A stretch of 64,000 nucleotides of DNA, from contig NC_053390.1 in NCBI RefSeq assembly GCF_905171765.1, positions 136,974,820 through 137,038,819 of the forward strand, in the 5' to 3' direction. Positions 20,990 to 32,989 of the stretch are shown here, piece by piece (the first letter of the stretch is position 1; each line of letters starts with the position of its first letter). The DNA is from Bufo bufo (Eukaryota; Chordata; Amphibia; Anura; Bufonidae). A program made the translations under genes and the position numbers. Under the pieces are notes generated by a model, which was given only the letters and a program-made list of their open reading frames with translations, searched no databases and had not been told where the DNA came from.

Positions 20990-21497
20990 TTACACAGCCG
21001 GCACCCACCATGTATGTAGCGGGCTCAGCTCGTGATTCCACTCCATACATTCTTTGCACGCAAATGACATACTTGTAAGTCATTTTGCGAAGAGGTGGTA
21101 ACGTCATGTACGGTCATGTTGCCTGAAAAGAAATGGGTTCTAAGGTCTGGAAAAGCAATTATTCCACTAAGACTTGGGCTACACAATTTTGAAGATCTCC
21201 ACAGATGAACAGGATAAACGTATTTGTACAAGGAAAAAAAAAGGAAATGAAAAGCAAAGGTATTACATAAGCCTTAATCATTGGTTTCTATTTAAAGGTC
21301 ATTTAAGGGCAAGCAGTGCTCCCAGAGGGGGTCTGGAAGCTTTGGGCAGAGCCGACTCCAGGGCTGCAATGATTATCACTTCAAACAGCTGCTTCTTGCT
21401 AGGAAGGATCTGGCTGGTCTTAGCTGGTCCGTGATGACTCATCACATGAAACGGAAACTTTTATATCTAGACATGACTCATTTTATCTTCCATAAGT

Positions 21498-21521
21498 CTA
21501 TATATATATATATATATATAA
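21498..21521. repeat. AT dinucleotide microsatellite
   Basis: Simple TA repeat directly preceding the retroelement-like sequence at 21522. Confidence 0.9.
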
Positions 21522-22100
21522 AAGGAAAATCGGACAGCACTCCAGGTAAAAAACCAAAGATGTATTCTCCTATGTGGCAAAAAAGGAAGCAACGTTTCGG
21601 CTCAACAATAGAGCCTTTCTCAAGCATCGACCACAAGAGCAAGTGACCAATATATATAAGCCAAACAGTTCATCTAATCAGTAAACATGATGCCAGAAAG
21701 CTGTGTACAATTCATAACATAATTAATCAATATACAAAGAAAAATACTATATTTCATTAGAAACCAGTGATCAATGTCATATCATATATATGCAGTGTTA
21801 CATAAAGTGCAAAGTGAATAAATAAGTAGCTAATAAAGTGCATATATACATTGTATTGAGGTATATAACTCAATAAAATCATCGATATAAAATCTAATCA
21901 GGGGGCGGAGACCCGAGAGCAAGGAACCTATAATCAGACCCAACAGGTGGATCCAATATGTAGCAGACTGTAGCGCCATGTTCGGCGTCTAGAAAGTCAC
22001 AGTGCGCATACTCCAGGGGACGGCATGGGTGCGCGGAAACAGGAAGTGACACGCAGCGAAGAACCGCGCATGCGCACCTCAGACCTGCTCCACGCATCGC
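21522..22100 (-). mobile_element. Possible third hammerhead-related repeat
   Basis: On the minus strand near 21625-21585 the phrase TTGAGAAAGGCTC-loop-GAGCCGAAACGTTGC has a perfect GGCTC/GAGCC stem followed by GAAAC. This is the layout of the other two hammerheads, but CUGANGA is degraded to TTGAGAA. A related GAAACGTTGCCTT phrase recurs at 46622-46638. The outer limits are not defined. Confidence 0.3.
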
Positions 22101-24499
22101 CATCATATAGATAAAACACTCTGAAACACCATTGACCGGTTGAACAATGATACTGGCCAATAATAGAACATTAATTAAATAACTAATAATGAATAAATAT
22201 TTTAGCAAATAAGTGGCAATACAGTACAAATATTGAAAAAAAGTATTATGCTGTTCCACTAGTCCTCCATAGCATCCAGGGTGGAGAGGCAGTGGCGGCC
22301 GTGCAGGCATCAGGAGCGACGCGGGGGCCGGGGTAAATATAACCTATATGAGGAGCCGGGCATTAGGGGGGACATTACATAGCTGTTGGCTGAATGATTG
22401 TTCGGCTGATAGCTGTCTCTCCCATCTTCCCCATATAAATACACATATGGCTCCGACAAAAGTGTATCTGTATACTGTGGGAAGAGAGGAGAAAGCCGCT
22501 GCCAGACAGTTCTTATCTTCCCGGGGAACAAAAAGATCGGGTGGAAATATTGATTTCACCCGATCCTTGTCTCCCAACACAAATTAGTGTGTGGGCTGTA
22601 CCCGCTGTTCTCAGCAGGTTTGGCTGACGATAGTATAATGTGTATGGCCAGCTTCAGAGATATGCTTCACAGCAGCCACCATGAGACATAGACAGAACAG
22701 ACTGGAGAGGGCTAACTGACTTCTTATGAGAGGGTTTTCTAGACATGCTCTGTCGCTTCTGCAGAGGTCACCTTACAGAGAAGGAGTAAAAAAAGCTGTG
22801 GCCCATCCCATAAATGATGAAACCTGTGTTATCAATGCGCAGGTGTCATTGTAATCCTGCCCGTGATGATAATAAGATGACTGCTGAAAAGTAATCTTTA
22901 CAGAACAGGAATTGTAAGTGGTGGTCAGTGAGTTACTGGCTTAGTGGTCAGACCTTTCTGGTGCAAGCATGATTTTACATAAAAAAATGCAACACTGCAA
23001 TCCTCCATCTCTCTTGGCCCTTTTTTAAAAAGAGGGGGGAGACCAAAACATCATTTACATCAGAAAACTAGCTTAAAATATGACTGACATCTACATCAGC
23101 TCATAGCCTGCCATTTCAGTTTGTGGCACATGGACAATACAAGATTACAAGATGTTACACATTTATGGAGAGGTATTTGCCTTGTATTAAATTTGGCAAA
23201 TCTTACTCCAGTTTTTTTTTTTCTTTTTTAGAGTGTGAAACAAGAGTCTTTAGTAGATGTGCTTGCATGGTGGTAAAACATGCTGATTTCATAGGATTCA
23301 GTGGGTGCACCTGCAATGCTTTAGGGAAATGCCAGTACTGTAGGAAAATCAAATACTTATTCAGTAGTTTCCCTGGAAATATTAGCTGATTGTGCCCCTC
23401 ATCAAAGGCTCAGCTAATTTCTAAGGTACTGCTGCCTGCATAGGATTTGAACAAAGTGGCAGGCTCACTAGATTGTTGTATCCTAAACCACCAGTATGTT
23501 ATTTACTACCAGGGTAGCACACAGATCTTAGGGTCCCATAGGAAAGCTTAGAATGGGCCCCCTGTCCCAACCAGTTTCCCAGTATGTGTGCGTCAATCAC
23601 TCTCAGGCAATGCAGCATGCAAAGCCCCCATGCCCCAGATTTCTGACAAATGTTGTATTATTTTTTTAATTAAGCAAATTTTAATAAAAAAATTGTAATA
23701 AAAAAACAGACTTGGACTTTATTCGACTTCTATGTCATTCTAACCTCCATACTTCTCAATGTATTCCTGCCAGACAACTGGCATAAATACACTGATAAAT
23801 CTACTGCTTCCCATCTACTACAAAGCTGGCTACCTGCGGCCACCACTAGGGGGAGCTCAATGTATAGGAACTGATGCCGTTACGAGTGGCTGAAAGAGAA
23901 GCTGTAACCACCTGTTTGTACTGAGTTCTCCCTAGTGGTGCTGCATGAAAATGTCGTGTTTTTACATCGGAAAGACAAGAAGGAGTTCACCGCTGAACCC
24001 CCTCCCCCAGACACCACAGCAGTCGTCTAGTCTGCTCCATTGAAGGTACACTACTGCACATGCTGCATCGTAAGAAGAGTCCAGCGACATCCAAAGCATG
24101 TGCTTTGTACACATGAGGCCGAGGGCAATACACCTCGAACCACAGTGCAATAAGTGCATGCTCTGAATGCTTCTGGAGTTTGGACCAGTGTTCCCTCTAA
24201 GCTGCGCGGGTGCACGGCAATTATAGTGCCCCCGCTCACAAGTTTTTAAAGTCCGCCCAGCGCTCACCCTGCTGGCAAAATGCCCACATTTATTTCTCCT
24301 ATGTCTTACTCCTATAGGACGTTATGTGTGCGGCTCAGCGGTGCGCCGCCTATCCCATATGGCCGTGCTACTGCTGCCTTCTCCTTCTTTTTCCGACCGG
24401 AAGAGGAGGACTGAGCACACAGCAGCAGGGCGAGGTAACATGAAGGCTAGAGTGAGTCTCTAATGAGTGTGGTGTTTTTCTTCTCCCTTCATCTCAGGG
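22101..24499. other. No gene recognised (about 2.4 kb)
   Basis: I see no conserved protein, RNA gene or clear element boundary. The short frames are in AT-rich sequence. The segment 24180-24450 has a CTGCGCGGGTGCACGGC phrase of repeat style. Confidence 0.3.
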
Positions 24500-24502
24500 T
24501 AA

Positions 24503-26620
24503 GGCCTCATGCACACGACCGTTGTGTGCATCCGTGGCCGTTGTGCCGTTTTCCGTTTTTTTTTCGCGGACCCATTGACTTTCAATGGGTCCATGGAAAA
24601 ATCGGAAAATGCACCGTTTTGCAGCCACATCCGTGTTTCCTGTCCATCAAAAAAATATGACCTGTCCTATTTTTTTGACGGACAACGGTTCACGGACCCA
24701 TTCAAGTCAATGGGTCCGTGAAAGAACACGGATGCACACAAGATTGGCATCAGCGTCCGTGATCCGTGGCCGTAGGTTACTTTCATACAGACGGATCCGA
24801 AGATCCGTCTGCATAAAAGCTTTTTCAGAGATGAGTTTTCACTTCGTGAAAACTCATATCCTACAGTATATTCTAACATAGAGGCGTTCCCATAGTGATG
24901 GGGACGCTTCTAGTTAGAATATACTACGAACTGTGTACATGACTGCCCCCTGCTGCCTGGCAGCACCCGATCTCTTACAGGGGGCTGTGATCCGCACAAT
25001 TAACCCCTCAGGTGCTGCACCTGAGGGGTTAATTGTGCATATCATAGCCCCCTATAAGAGATCAGGGGCTGCCAGGCAGCAGGGGGCAGACCCCCCCTCC
25101 CTCCCCAGTTTGAATATCATTGGTGGCCAGTGTGCGCCCCCCCGCCCCCCCCCCCCTATTGTAATATCATTGGTGGCCAGTGTGCGGCCTCCCCCGGCCC
25201 CCCCTCCCTCCCTCCTTCTATTGTAATATCATTGGTGGCCAGTGTGCGGCCTCCGTCGGCCCCCCCTTCCTCCCTTTATTGTAATATCATTGGTGGCCAG
25301 CGTGCGGCCCCCCCTCTGTTGTATTAATATCATTGGTGGTCAGTGTGCGGCCTCCCCTCCCCCCCCCGATCATTGTTGGCAGCGGAGAGTTCCGATCGGA
25401 GTCCCAGTTTAATCGCTGGGGCTCCGATCGGTAACCATGGCAACCAGGACGCTACTGCAGGCCTGGTTGCCATGGTTACTTAGCAATATTACAATATTAG
25501 AAGCATCATACTTACCTGCTGCGCTGTCTGTGACCGGCAGGGAGCTCCTCCTACTGGTAAGTGACAGATCATTAAGCAATGCGCCGCACAGACCTGTCAC
25601 TTACCAGTAGGAGGAGCTCCCGGCCGGTCACAGACAGCGCAGCAGGTAAGTATGATGCTTCTAATATTGTAATATATACACTGGCCACCAATGAAATTAC
25701 AATAGAGGGGGGCCGACGGAGGCCGCACACTGGCCACCAATGATATTACAATAGAGGGGGGGCCGGGGGGGGCCGCACACTGGCCACCAATGATATTACA
25801 ATAAAGGGAGGGAGGGGGGCCGACGGAGGCCGCACACTGGCCACCAATGATATTAAAATAAAGGGAGGGAGGGGGGCCGACGGAGGCCGCACACTAGCCA
25901 CCAATGATATTACAATAGAGGGGGGGGCTGCACACTGGCCACCAATGATATTCAAACTGGGAAGGGAGGGGTGTCTGCCCCTGCTGTTTGGCAGCCCCTG
26001 ATCTCTTACAGGGGGCTATGATATGCACAATTAACCCCTTCAGGTGCGGCACCTGAAGGGTTAATTGTGCTGATCACAGCCCCCTGTAAAAGATCGGGTG
26101 CTGCCAGGCAGCAGGGGGCAGTCATGTACACAGTTAGTAGTATATTCTAACTAGAAGCGTCCCCATCACTATGGGAACGCCTCTGTGTTAGAATATACTG
26201 TCGGATCTGAGTTTCACGATGTAACTCAAATCCGATGGTATATTCTAACATAGAGGCATTCCCATTGTGATGGGGACGCTTCAAGTTAAAATATACCATC
26301 GGATTGGAGAAAACTCCGATCCTATGGTATATTAACTCCTGACTTTACATTGAAAGTCAATGGGGACGGATCCGTTTGAAATTGCACCATATTGTGTCAA
26401 CGTCAAACGTATCCGTCCCCACTGACTTGCATTGTAATTCAGGACGGATCCGTTTGGCTCCGCACGGCCAGGCGGACACCAAAACGACTTTTTTTCCATG
26501 TCCGTGGATCCTCCAAAAATCAAGGAAGACCCACGGACGAAAAAACGGTCACGGATCACGAAAAAACGGAACCCGTTTTTTTGCGGACCGAAAAAAAAAA
26601 ACGGTCGTGTGCATGAGGCC
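24503..26620. mobile_element. Composite palindromic MITE with a giant inner palindrome
   Basis: The outer ends GGCCTCATGCACACGACCGT and the inverse lie between TAA duplications (24500-24502, 26621-26623). Inside, about 24861-26200, is a ~1.35-kb inverted repeat centred near 25580. Its arms carry AGTATATTCTAACATAGAGG, then CTGCTGCCTGGCAGCACC, then several ~50-bp tandem units with ATATCATTGGTGGCCAGTGTG, mirrored on the other side. Outward-facing CAG|GTAAGTATG donors sit at 25517-25512 (minus) and 25646-25651 (plus). A further diverged copy of the end motif lies at 26234-26335. Non-coding. Confidence 0.75.
25115..25365. repeat. Tandem units in the left palindrome arm, mirrored at 25675-25960
   Basis: About five copies of a ~50-bp unit, ATTGTAATATCATTGGTGGC plus a C-rich spacer, on the left. 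About five inverted copies with G-rich spacers are on the right. Spacer lengths differ, so the two arms have diverged by unequal change since the palindrome formed. Confidence 0.8.
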
Positions 26621-27520
26621 TAAATGTATGAGGAGAGGAAGTGTCAGGCTGTCGCCTTAGCATCAGCAATAAGAGTTAGAATGCACTCAGCAGCACTACA
26701 CCCGGTCACATTGTTTTTCCCTACTAGCTCTAGAATGATAGCCCCCTCATTGTAAATAGTGATATGGGCTATGATGGTATAACCTGGGTGTCTATACTCC
26801 TATACATAATTATATATGTATAGCTGGTATAAGTTATACATTTTGCAATTATATGGACCATGATGCTGGTATAAACTAGGTATCGCCTGTATTATACAGG
26901 AGACACCCACTTGCCCAGGTTATACCATCATGGTTTATCTCACTATATACAAGAAGATGTATAACTTATACCAGCTGTAAATATATATTTGTATATAGGA
27001 GATACTGAGGTTATACCAGCATGGTCCATATCACTATAACGTCCTGGAGCTCCGCTCTCCCCGCCCACAGACTTCTGTGTGAGCAAGGAGAGAGGAGCCC
27101 CGTGTTGTTCCCTCTGCCTCCCATGCGATCCGCCGCCATCTGTGGCCCCTGAGCCACCATAAAGTGCCATCTGGCACATAAACATTCAGGGAGAGCTTTA
27201 GTTAGGCAGGGAGAGTGAAAAAAAAATATGTTTTTTTTGTGTGCAGCACTCGGATCTGAGGGTGTCTGGGGTCCACAGGGGTGCTGCAGCTTGCCCCCCT
27301 CCACATTTTTTGGGGTGCAAGCGCTTTTTTTTTCTTTTTGTAGGTGCGCTGACTGTGGCCGGCACCCCACCAGTGATCAGCTTGATACAGTGGGGTGTGA
27401 GCAATTTTTCGGGGATTGAAGCAGGTTTTTTTTTGTACCACTTTTTAGGGCTTGCGTTTTTTATTTGATTTAGTTTTATAAAAAAAAAATTCTGTTAGGT
27501 TAGGGTGGGTTAGGGTAGGG

Positions 27521-27667
27521 CAGTGATACGCAAACTGCGGCTCTCCAGCTGTTGCAGAACTACAACTCCCAGCATGCAAAGATTGCCTACAGCTTTCAGC
27601 CTACAGCAGGGCATGGTGGGAGTTGTAGTTTTGCAACAGCTGGAGAGCCGCAGTTTGCCTATCATTG
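27521..27667. mobile_element. hAT-like foldback MITE
   Basis: 147 bp, the same length and arms as the copy at 19716-19862 (GCTGTTGC...ACTACAACTCCCAGCATGC and inverse). The flanking GGTAGGG on both sides gives a 7-8 bp duplication. Confidence 0.78.
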
Positions 27668-27771
27668 GGTAGGGTATATGTAAAAACACACTGTCCCCCC
27701 ACACACACTAAATAAAGTTTTACACACACACACATACACACACACACACACACTCCCCTTTGGCGTTAGAA

Positions 27772-27895
27772 GATGGCCCGCCGGATGTTCTCAGCCGAGG
27801 AGGCATACGCCCAGCTGCTCTCCGACTTAGAGCCCCAGTGAGGACGAGGATGACCCCACTTTCCTGTTGTCATACTTGTTCTCCTCATCATCTAG
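27772..27895 (+). pseudogene. piggyBac-like transposase N-terminal remnant
   Basis: The plus-strand translation from the ATG at 27773 gives MARRMFSAEEAYAQLLSDL. After a stop and a frame change an acidic EDEDDPTF segment follows, then a serine-rich stretch. An 'AEEA' start followed by an acidic region is the usual N-terminus of vertebrate piggyBac transposases. After ~120 bp the sequence jumps to non-coding element sequence, so the catalytic domain is deleted. Confidence 0.45.
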
Positions 27896-28872
27896 TTCAC
27901 CTTACATCACAAAAAGTGTAATAGCAAGCGATCAAAAAGTCATACGCACCCCAAAATAGTGTCAATCAAACCGTCATCTCATCCCGCAAAAATCCTACCC
28001 TACCTAAGATAATCGGCCAAAAACTGAAAAAACTATGGCTCTCAGACTATGGAGACACTAAAACATGATTTTTTTGGTTTCAAAAATGAAATCATTGTGT
28101 AAAACTTACATAAATAAAAAAAGTTTACATAATAGGCATCGCCGCGTCCGTATTAACCTGCTCTATAAAAATATCACATGACCTAACCACTCAGGTGAAT
28201 ACCGCAAAAAAATTAAAAAAAATTGAAAAAAAGCCATTTTTGGTCACCTTACATCACAAAAAGTGTAATAGCAAGCGATCAAAAAGTCATATGCACCCTA
28301 TAATAGTACCAATAAAACCGTCATCTCATCCCCCAAAAAATGAGCCCCTACACAAGACAGTCGCCCAAAAATTAAATAAAACTACGGCTTTCAGAATGTG
28401 GAGACACAAAAAAATCTATTTTTTTTCAAAAATATTGTCGCGTCCGTAACAACTTGCTCTATAAAAATACCACATGATCTAACCTGTCAGATGAATGTTG
28501 TAAATAACAAAAAATAAAAACGGTGCCAAAACGGCTATTTCTTGTTACCTTGATTCAGAAAAAGTGTAATATAGAGCAACCAAAAATCATATGTACCCTA
28601 AAATAGTACCAACAAAACCGTAGTTTTCAAAATGGAGTCACTTTTTTGGGGTTTCTACTCTAGGGGGGCATCAGGGGGGCTTCAAATGGAACATGGTGTC
28701 AAAAAACCAGTCCAGCAAAATCTGCATTCCAAAAACCGTGTGGCGTTCCTTTTCTTCTGCGTAATGCCGTGTGCCCGTGCAGCAGTTTACGACCACATAT
28801 GGGGTGTTTCTGTAATCTACATAATCAGGGCCATAAATATAGAGTTTTGTTTGGCTGTTAACCCTTGCTTTG

Positions 28873-29873
28873 TACCATATTTTTCTCCCTATAAGACACA
28901 CTCTCCCCTCCCCCAAAAGTGGGGGAAAAATAGCAGTGCATCTTATGGGGCGAATGCTGCGGCAGTGGGGTGTATCGGCTGAGAGTGAGGAGGGGGGGCT
29001 GGGGGCCGGCATCTGGTTCTGTAATGGCAGCGGGGCCTGGTGCAGTCACTGTATTCTACTACACCGGGCCCCGCTCACTGTAGTATAATCATATCTAACC
29101 TGTAGGTATTGTTAAACTATTCAAATCATCTGAAATCCAGCGCTTGTAGTACTTACTACTAACTTCTTGGCAGTCAGGAGGCCGGGCGGGCGGCAGCGTA
29201 ACTCACTACGTCACGCACCTGCTCCGCCAGCTTTGAAGTAGGCGGTACAGGTGCGTGATGTAGTGAGTCACGCTGCCAGCGCCCGCCCAGCCTCCTGACT
29301 GCTACGACGTTAGTAGTAAGTAGTACAAGCGCTGGATTTCAGATGATTTGAATAGTTTAACAATACCTACAAGTTAGATATGATTATACTACAGTGAGTG
29401 GGGCCCCATTCACTACACAGGGACACTGTTATGGGGGATCTGTGGATGACACATTAGATAAGATGCTATATATGTGTCATCCACAGATCCCCCCATAGCA
29501 GTGTCCTGCCATCCACAGATGCCCCCATAACAGTGCCATCCACAGATTCCCCCATAACAGTGCAATCCACAGATGCCCACCTAATGATCCCCTATAACAG
29601 TGTCATCCACAGATGCCCCCATAACAGTTCCATCCACATAAGCCCCCATAACAGTGCCATCCACAGATGCCCCATTACAGTGCCATCCACAGATGCACCC
29701 ATAACAGTGCCATCCACAGATGCCCCATAATAGTGTCATCCACAGACCACCATTAGTTCCAAACCCACCAAAAGCACACCTTTTGGTTCAAAATATTTTT
29801 TTTCTTATTTTCCTTCTCAAAAACCTAGGTGCGTCTTATGGGCCGGGGCGTCTTATATGGCGAAAAATACGGC
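28873..29873. mobile_element. Foldback element with inner palindrome and 26-bp tandem repeats
   Basis: The ends are CCATATTTTTCTCCCTATAAG and, inverted, CCGTATTTTTCGCCATATAAG, a terminus seen in dispersed vertebrate repeats. Inside lies a palindrome (about 29092-29398) whose arms start TCTAACCTGTAGGTATTG, with outward GTAAGT at 29156-29151 (minus) and 29316-29321 (plus) and a TACGTCA motif at 29207. From about 29425 to 29750 there are roughly ten units of CCCCATAACAGTGCCATCCA type. Confidence 0.6.
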
Positions 29874-30911
29874 AACTGGAAAAAATGGATTGAAATGGAA
29901 AATCTAGCAAAAAAGTGAACTTTTTAAATTTTATCTCTATTTTCCATGAATTATTGTGGAACACCTAAAGGGTTAACAAAGTTTGTAAAATCTGTTTTGA
30001 ATACCTTGAGGGGGGTAGTTTGTAAAATAGGGTCATTTTTGGGTGGTTTCTATTATGTAAGCCTCACAAAGTGACTTCAGACCTGAACTGGTCCTGAAAA
30101 AGTGGGTTTTAGAACTTTTCTGAAAAATTTCAAGATTTGCTTCTAAGCCTTCTAAATGTCCCCAAAAAATAAAATGTCATTCAGAAAATGATCCAAACAT
30201 GAAGTAGACATAAGGGGAATGTAAAGTAATAACTATTTTTGGAGGTATTACTATCTATTATAAAAGTAGAGAAATGGAAATTTAGAAATTTTTCCAAATT
30301 TTAGGTCAATTTTGAAATTTTTTATAAATAAAAATTACTTTTTCTGACTCAATTTTACCAGTGTCATGAAGTACAATACATGATGAGAAAACAATCTCAG
30401 AATGGCCTGGATAAGTAAAAGCGTTTTAAAGTTATCACAACATAAAGTGACACATGTCAGATTTGCAAAAAATGGTCTGGTCCTTAAGGTGAAAAATGGC
30501 TGTGTCCTTAAGGGGTTAATACGAATCCTCCCAAAAAAATTGCATTGAGAATTTTTTTGTGTCGAATTACTTGATTCAATAGAGTAATCGTTTCAGCCCT
30601 AACACCCAGGTTATACCAGCATGGTCCATATCACTATATAAAAGATCTCTAACTGATACCAGCTGTACATATATAATTATATACAGGAGATACCCAGGTT
30701 ATACCAGCATGGTCCATATCACTATATACAAGAAGATGTATATCTGATACCAGCTGTACAAATATACCGTAATTATATAGAGGAGATACCCAGATTATAC
30801 TGTCATGATCCATATCACTATATACAAGAAGATGTATAACTTATACCTGCTGTACATATATATTTATATACAGGAGATACCCAGGTTATACCAGCATGGT
30901 CCATATCACTA

Positions 30912-32483
30912 CAGTTGCAAGAAAAAGTATGTGAACCCTTTGGAATGATATGGATTTCTGCACAAATTGGTCATAAAATGTGATCTGATCTTCATCTAAA
31001 TCATAACAATAGACAATCACAGTCTGCTTAAACTAATAACACATAAAGAATTTAATGTTACCATGTTTTTATTGAACACACCATGTAAACATTCACAGTG
31101 CAGGTGGAAAAAGTATGTGAACCCTTGGATTTAATAACTGGTTGAACCTCCTTTGGCAGCAATAACTTCAACCAAATGTTTCCTGTAGTTGCAGATCAGA
31201 CGTGCACAACGGTCAGAAGTAGTTCTTGGCCATTCCTCTTTACAGAACTGTTTCAGTTCACCAATATTCTGAATCGCTTTCTTGATGTCATGCCACAGCA
31301 TCTCAATCGGGTTGAGGTCAGGACTCTGACTGGGCCACTCCAGAAGGCGTATTTTCTTCTGTTTAAGCCATTCTGTTGTTGATTTACTTCTATGCTTTGG
31401 GTCGTTGTCCTGTTGCAACACCCATCTTCTGTTGAGCTTCAGCTGGTGGACAGATGGCCTTAAGTTCTCCTGCAAAATGTCTTGATAAACTTGAAAATTC
31501 ATTTTTCCTTCGATGATAGCAATCCGTCCAGGCCCTGACACAGCAAAGCAGCCCCAAATCATGATGCCCCCACCACCATACTTCACAGTTGGGATGAGGT
31601 TTTGATGTTGGTGTGCTGTGCCTCTTTTTCTCCACACATAGTGTTTTGTGTTTTTTCCAAACAACTCAACTTTGGTTTCATCTGTCCACAGAATATTTTG
31701 CCAGTACTGCTGTGGAACATCCAGGTGCTCTTGTGCAAACTGTAAACGTGCAGCAATGTTTTTTTGTACAGCAGTGGTTTCCTCTGTGGTATCCTCCCAG
31801 AAATCCATTCTTGTTTAGTATTTTACGTATCGTAGATTCGCTAACAGGGATGTTAGCATATGCCAGAGACTTTTGTAAGTCTTTAGCTGACACTCTAGGA
31901 TTCTTCTTCACCTCATTGAGCAGTCTGCGCTGTGCTCTTGCAGTCATCTTTACAGGACGGCCACTCCTAGGGAGAGTAGCAGCAGTACTGAACTTTCTCC
32001 ATTTATAGACAATTTGTCTTACCGTGGACTGATGAATAGCAAGGCTTTTGGAGATACTTTTATAACCCTTTCCAGCTTTATGCAAGTCAACAATTCTTAA
32101 TCGTAGGTCTTCTGAGAGCTCTTTTGTGCGAGGCATCATTCACATCAGGCAATGCTTCTTGTGAAAAGCAAACCCAGCTGTAACCAACACCTCTAATCTC
32201 ATCTCATTGATTGGACTCCAGTTGGCTGACACCTCACTCCAATTAGCTCTTGGAGATGTCATTAGTCTAGGGGTTCACATACTTTTTCCACCTGCACTGT
32301 GAATGTTTATATGGTGTGTTCAATAAAAACATGGTAACATTTAATTCTTTGTGTGTTATTAGTTTAAGCAGACTGTGAATGTCTATTGTTGTGACTTAGA
32401 TGAAGATCAGATCACATTTTATGACCAATTTGTGCAGAAATCTATATCATTCCAAAGGGTTCACATACTTTTTCTTGCAACTG
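30912..32483 (-). mobile_element. Tc1/mariner element 1 (single frameshift)
   Basis: 1572 bp between TA duplications (30910-30911, 32484-32485). The inverted repeats are long (about 210 bp, only a few mismatches) and begin CAGTTGCAAGAAAAAGTATG. The phrase AAAAAGTATGTGAACCC recurs at the inner end of each repeat, the IR/DR arrangement of many fish and frog Tc1 elements. It is inserted in the ~100-bp tandem array. Confidence 0.93.
31131..32139 (-). pseudogene. Tc1-like transposase with one frameshift
   Basis: The frame opens with ATG at 32139 ([13 protein letters not shown]), an N-terminal helix-turn-helix ([18 protein letters not shown]) and a GRP-like linker (RSGRPVK). It then shifts frame between about 31741 and 31808. 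The second part carries the catalytic DD34E residues in ILWTDETK, LQQDNDPKH and [11 protein letters not shown]. The total span of 1009 nt is one base more than 336 codons, which fits a single inserted base, most simply in a run of seven A near 31760. The enzyme would bind the inverted repeats and cut and paste the element. This copy cannot make it. Confidence 0.9.
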
Positions 32484-32989
32484 TATATACAAGATGTATA
32501 ACTTATACCTACCATACATATATAATTATATACAGGAGATACCCAGGTTATACCAGCATGGTCCATATCACTATATACAAGAGGATGTATATCTGATACC
32601 AGCTGTACAAATATACCGTAATTATATAGAGGAGATACCCAGATTATACTGTCATGATCCATATCACTATATACAAGAAGATGTATAACTTATACCTGCT
32701 GTACATATATATTTATATACAGGAGATACCCAGGTTATACCAGCATGGTCCATATGACTATATACAAGAAAATGTATAACTGATACCAGCTGTACATATA
32801 TACTGTAATTATATAGAGGAGATACCCAGATTATACCGTCATGATCCATATCACTATATACAAGAAGATGTATAACTGATACCAGCTGTACATAAATAAT
32901 TATATACAGGAGATGCCCAGGTTAAACCAGCATAGTCCATATGACTATATACAAGAAGATGTATAACCTATACCATCTGTACATATATA

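Larger units (their letters stand above)
27185..30515 (+). mobile_element. piggyBac-like element remnant with nested insertions
   Basis: The right end ...CCTTAAGGGG abuts TTAA (30516-30519). A transposase-like start lies at 27772. Then comes non-coding sequence shared in reverse with 1-2800. It contains a hAT-like MITE (27521-27667) and a foldback element (about 28873-29873). The left terminus was not located with confidence. Confidence 0.5.
26760..32989. repeat. Tandem array, unit about 100 bp, split by transposons
   Basis: Units read CCCAGGTTATACCAGCATGG, then TCCATATCACTATATACAAG, then AAGATGTATAACTTATACCA, then GCTGTACATATATA and ACAGGAGATA. Segments survive at about 26760-27036, 30601-30909 and 32484-32989. 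They are separated by the piggyBac-like sequence and the first Tc1 element, and the array is bounded on the right by the second Tc1. An inverted segment at 26770-26900 indicates a rearrangement. Confidence 0.8.

Noticed and set aside
23123..23389. Cysteine-containing 88-codon plus-strand frame
   Set aside because: No spaced zinc-finger pattern; surrounded by non-coding sequence and no splice sites that extend it.
27494..27520. Telomere-like GGTTAGGG repeats
   Set aside because: Only three imperfect units next to a MITE; too short to call an interstitial telomere.
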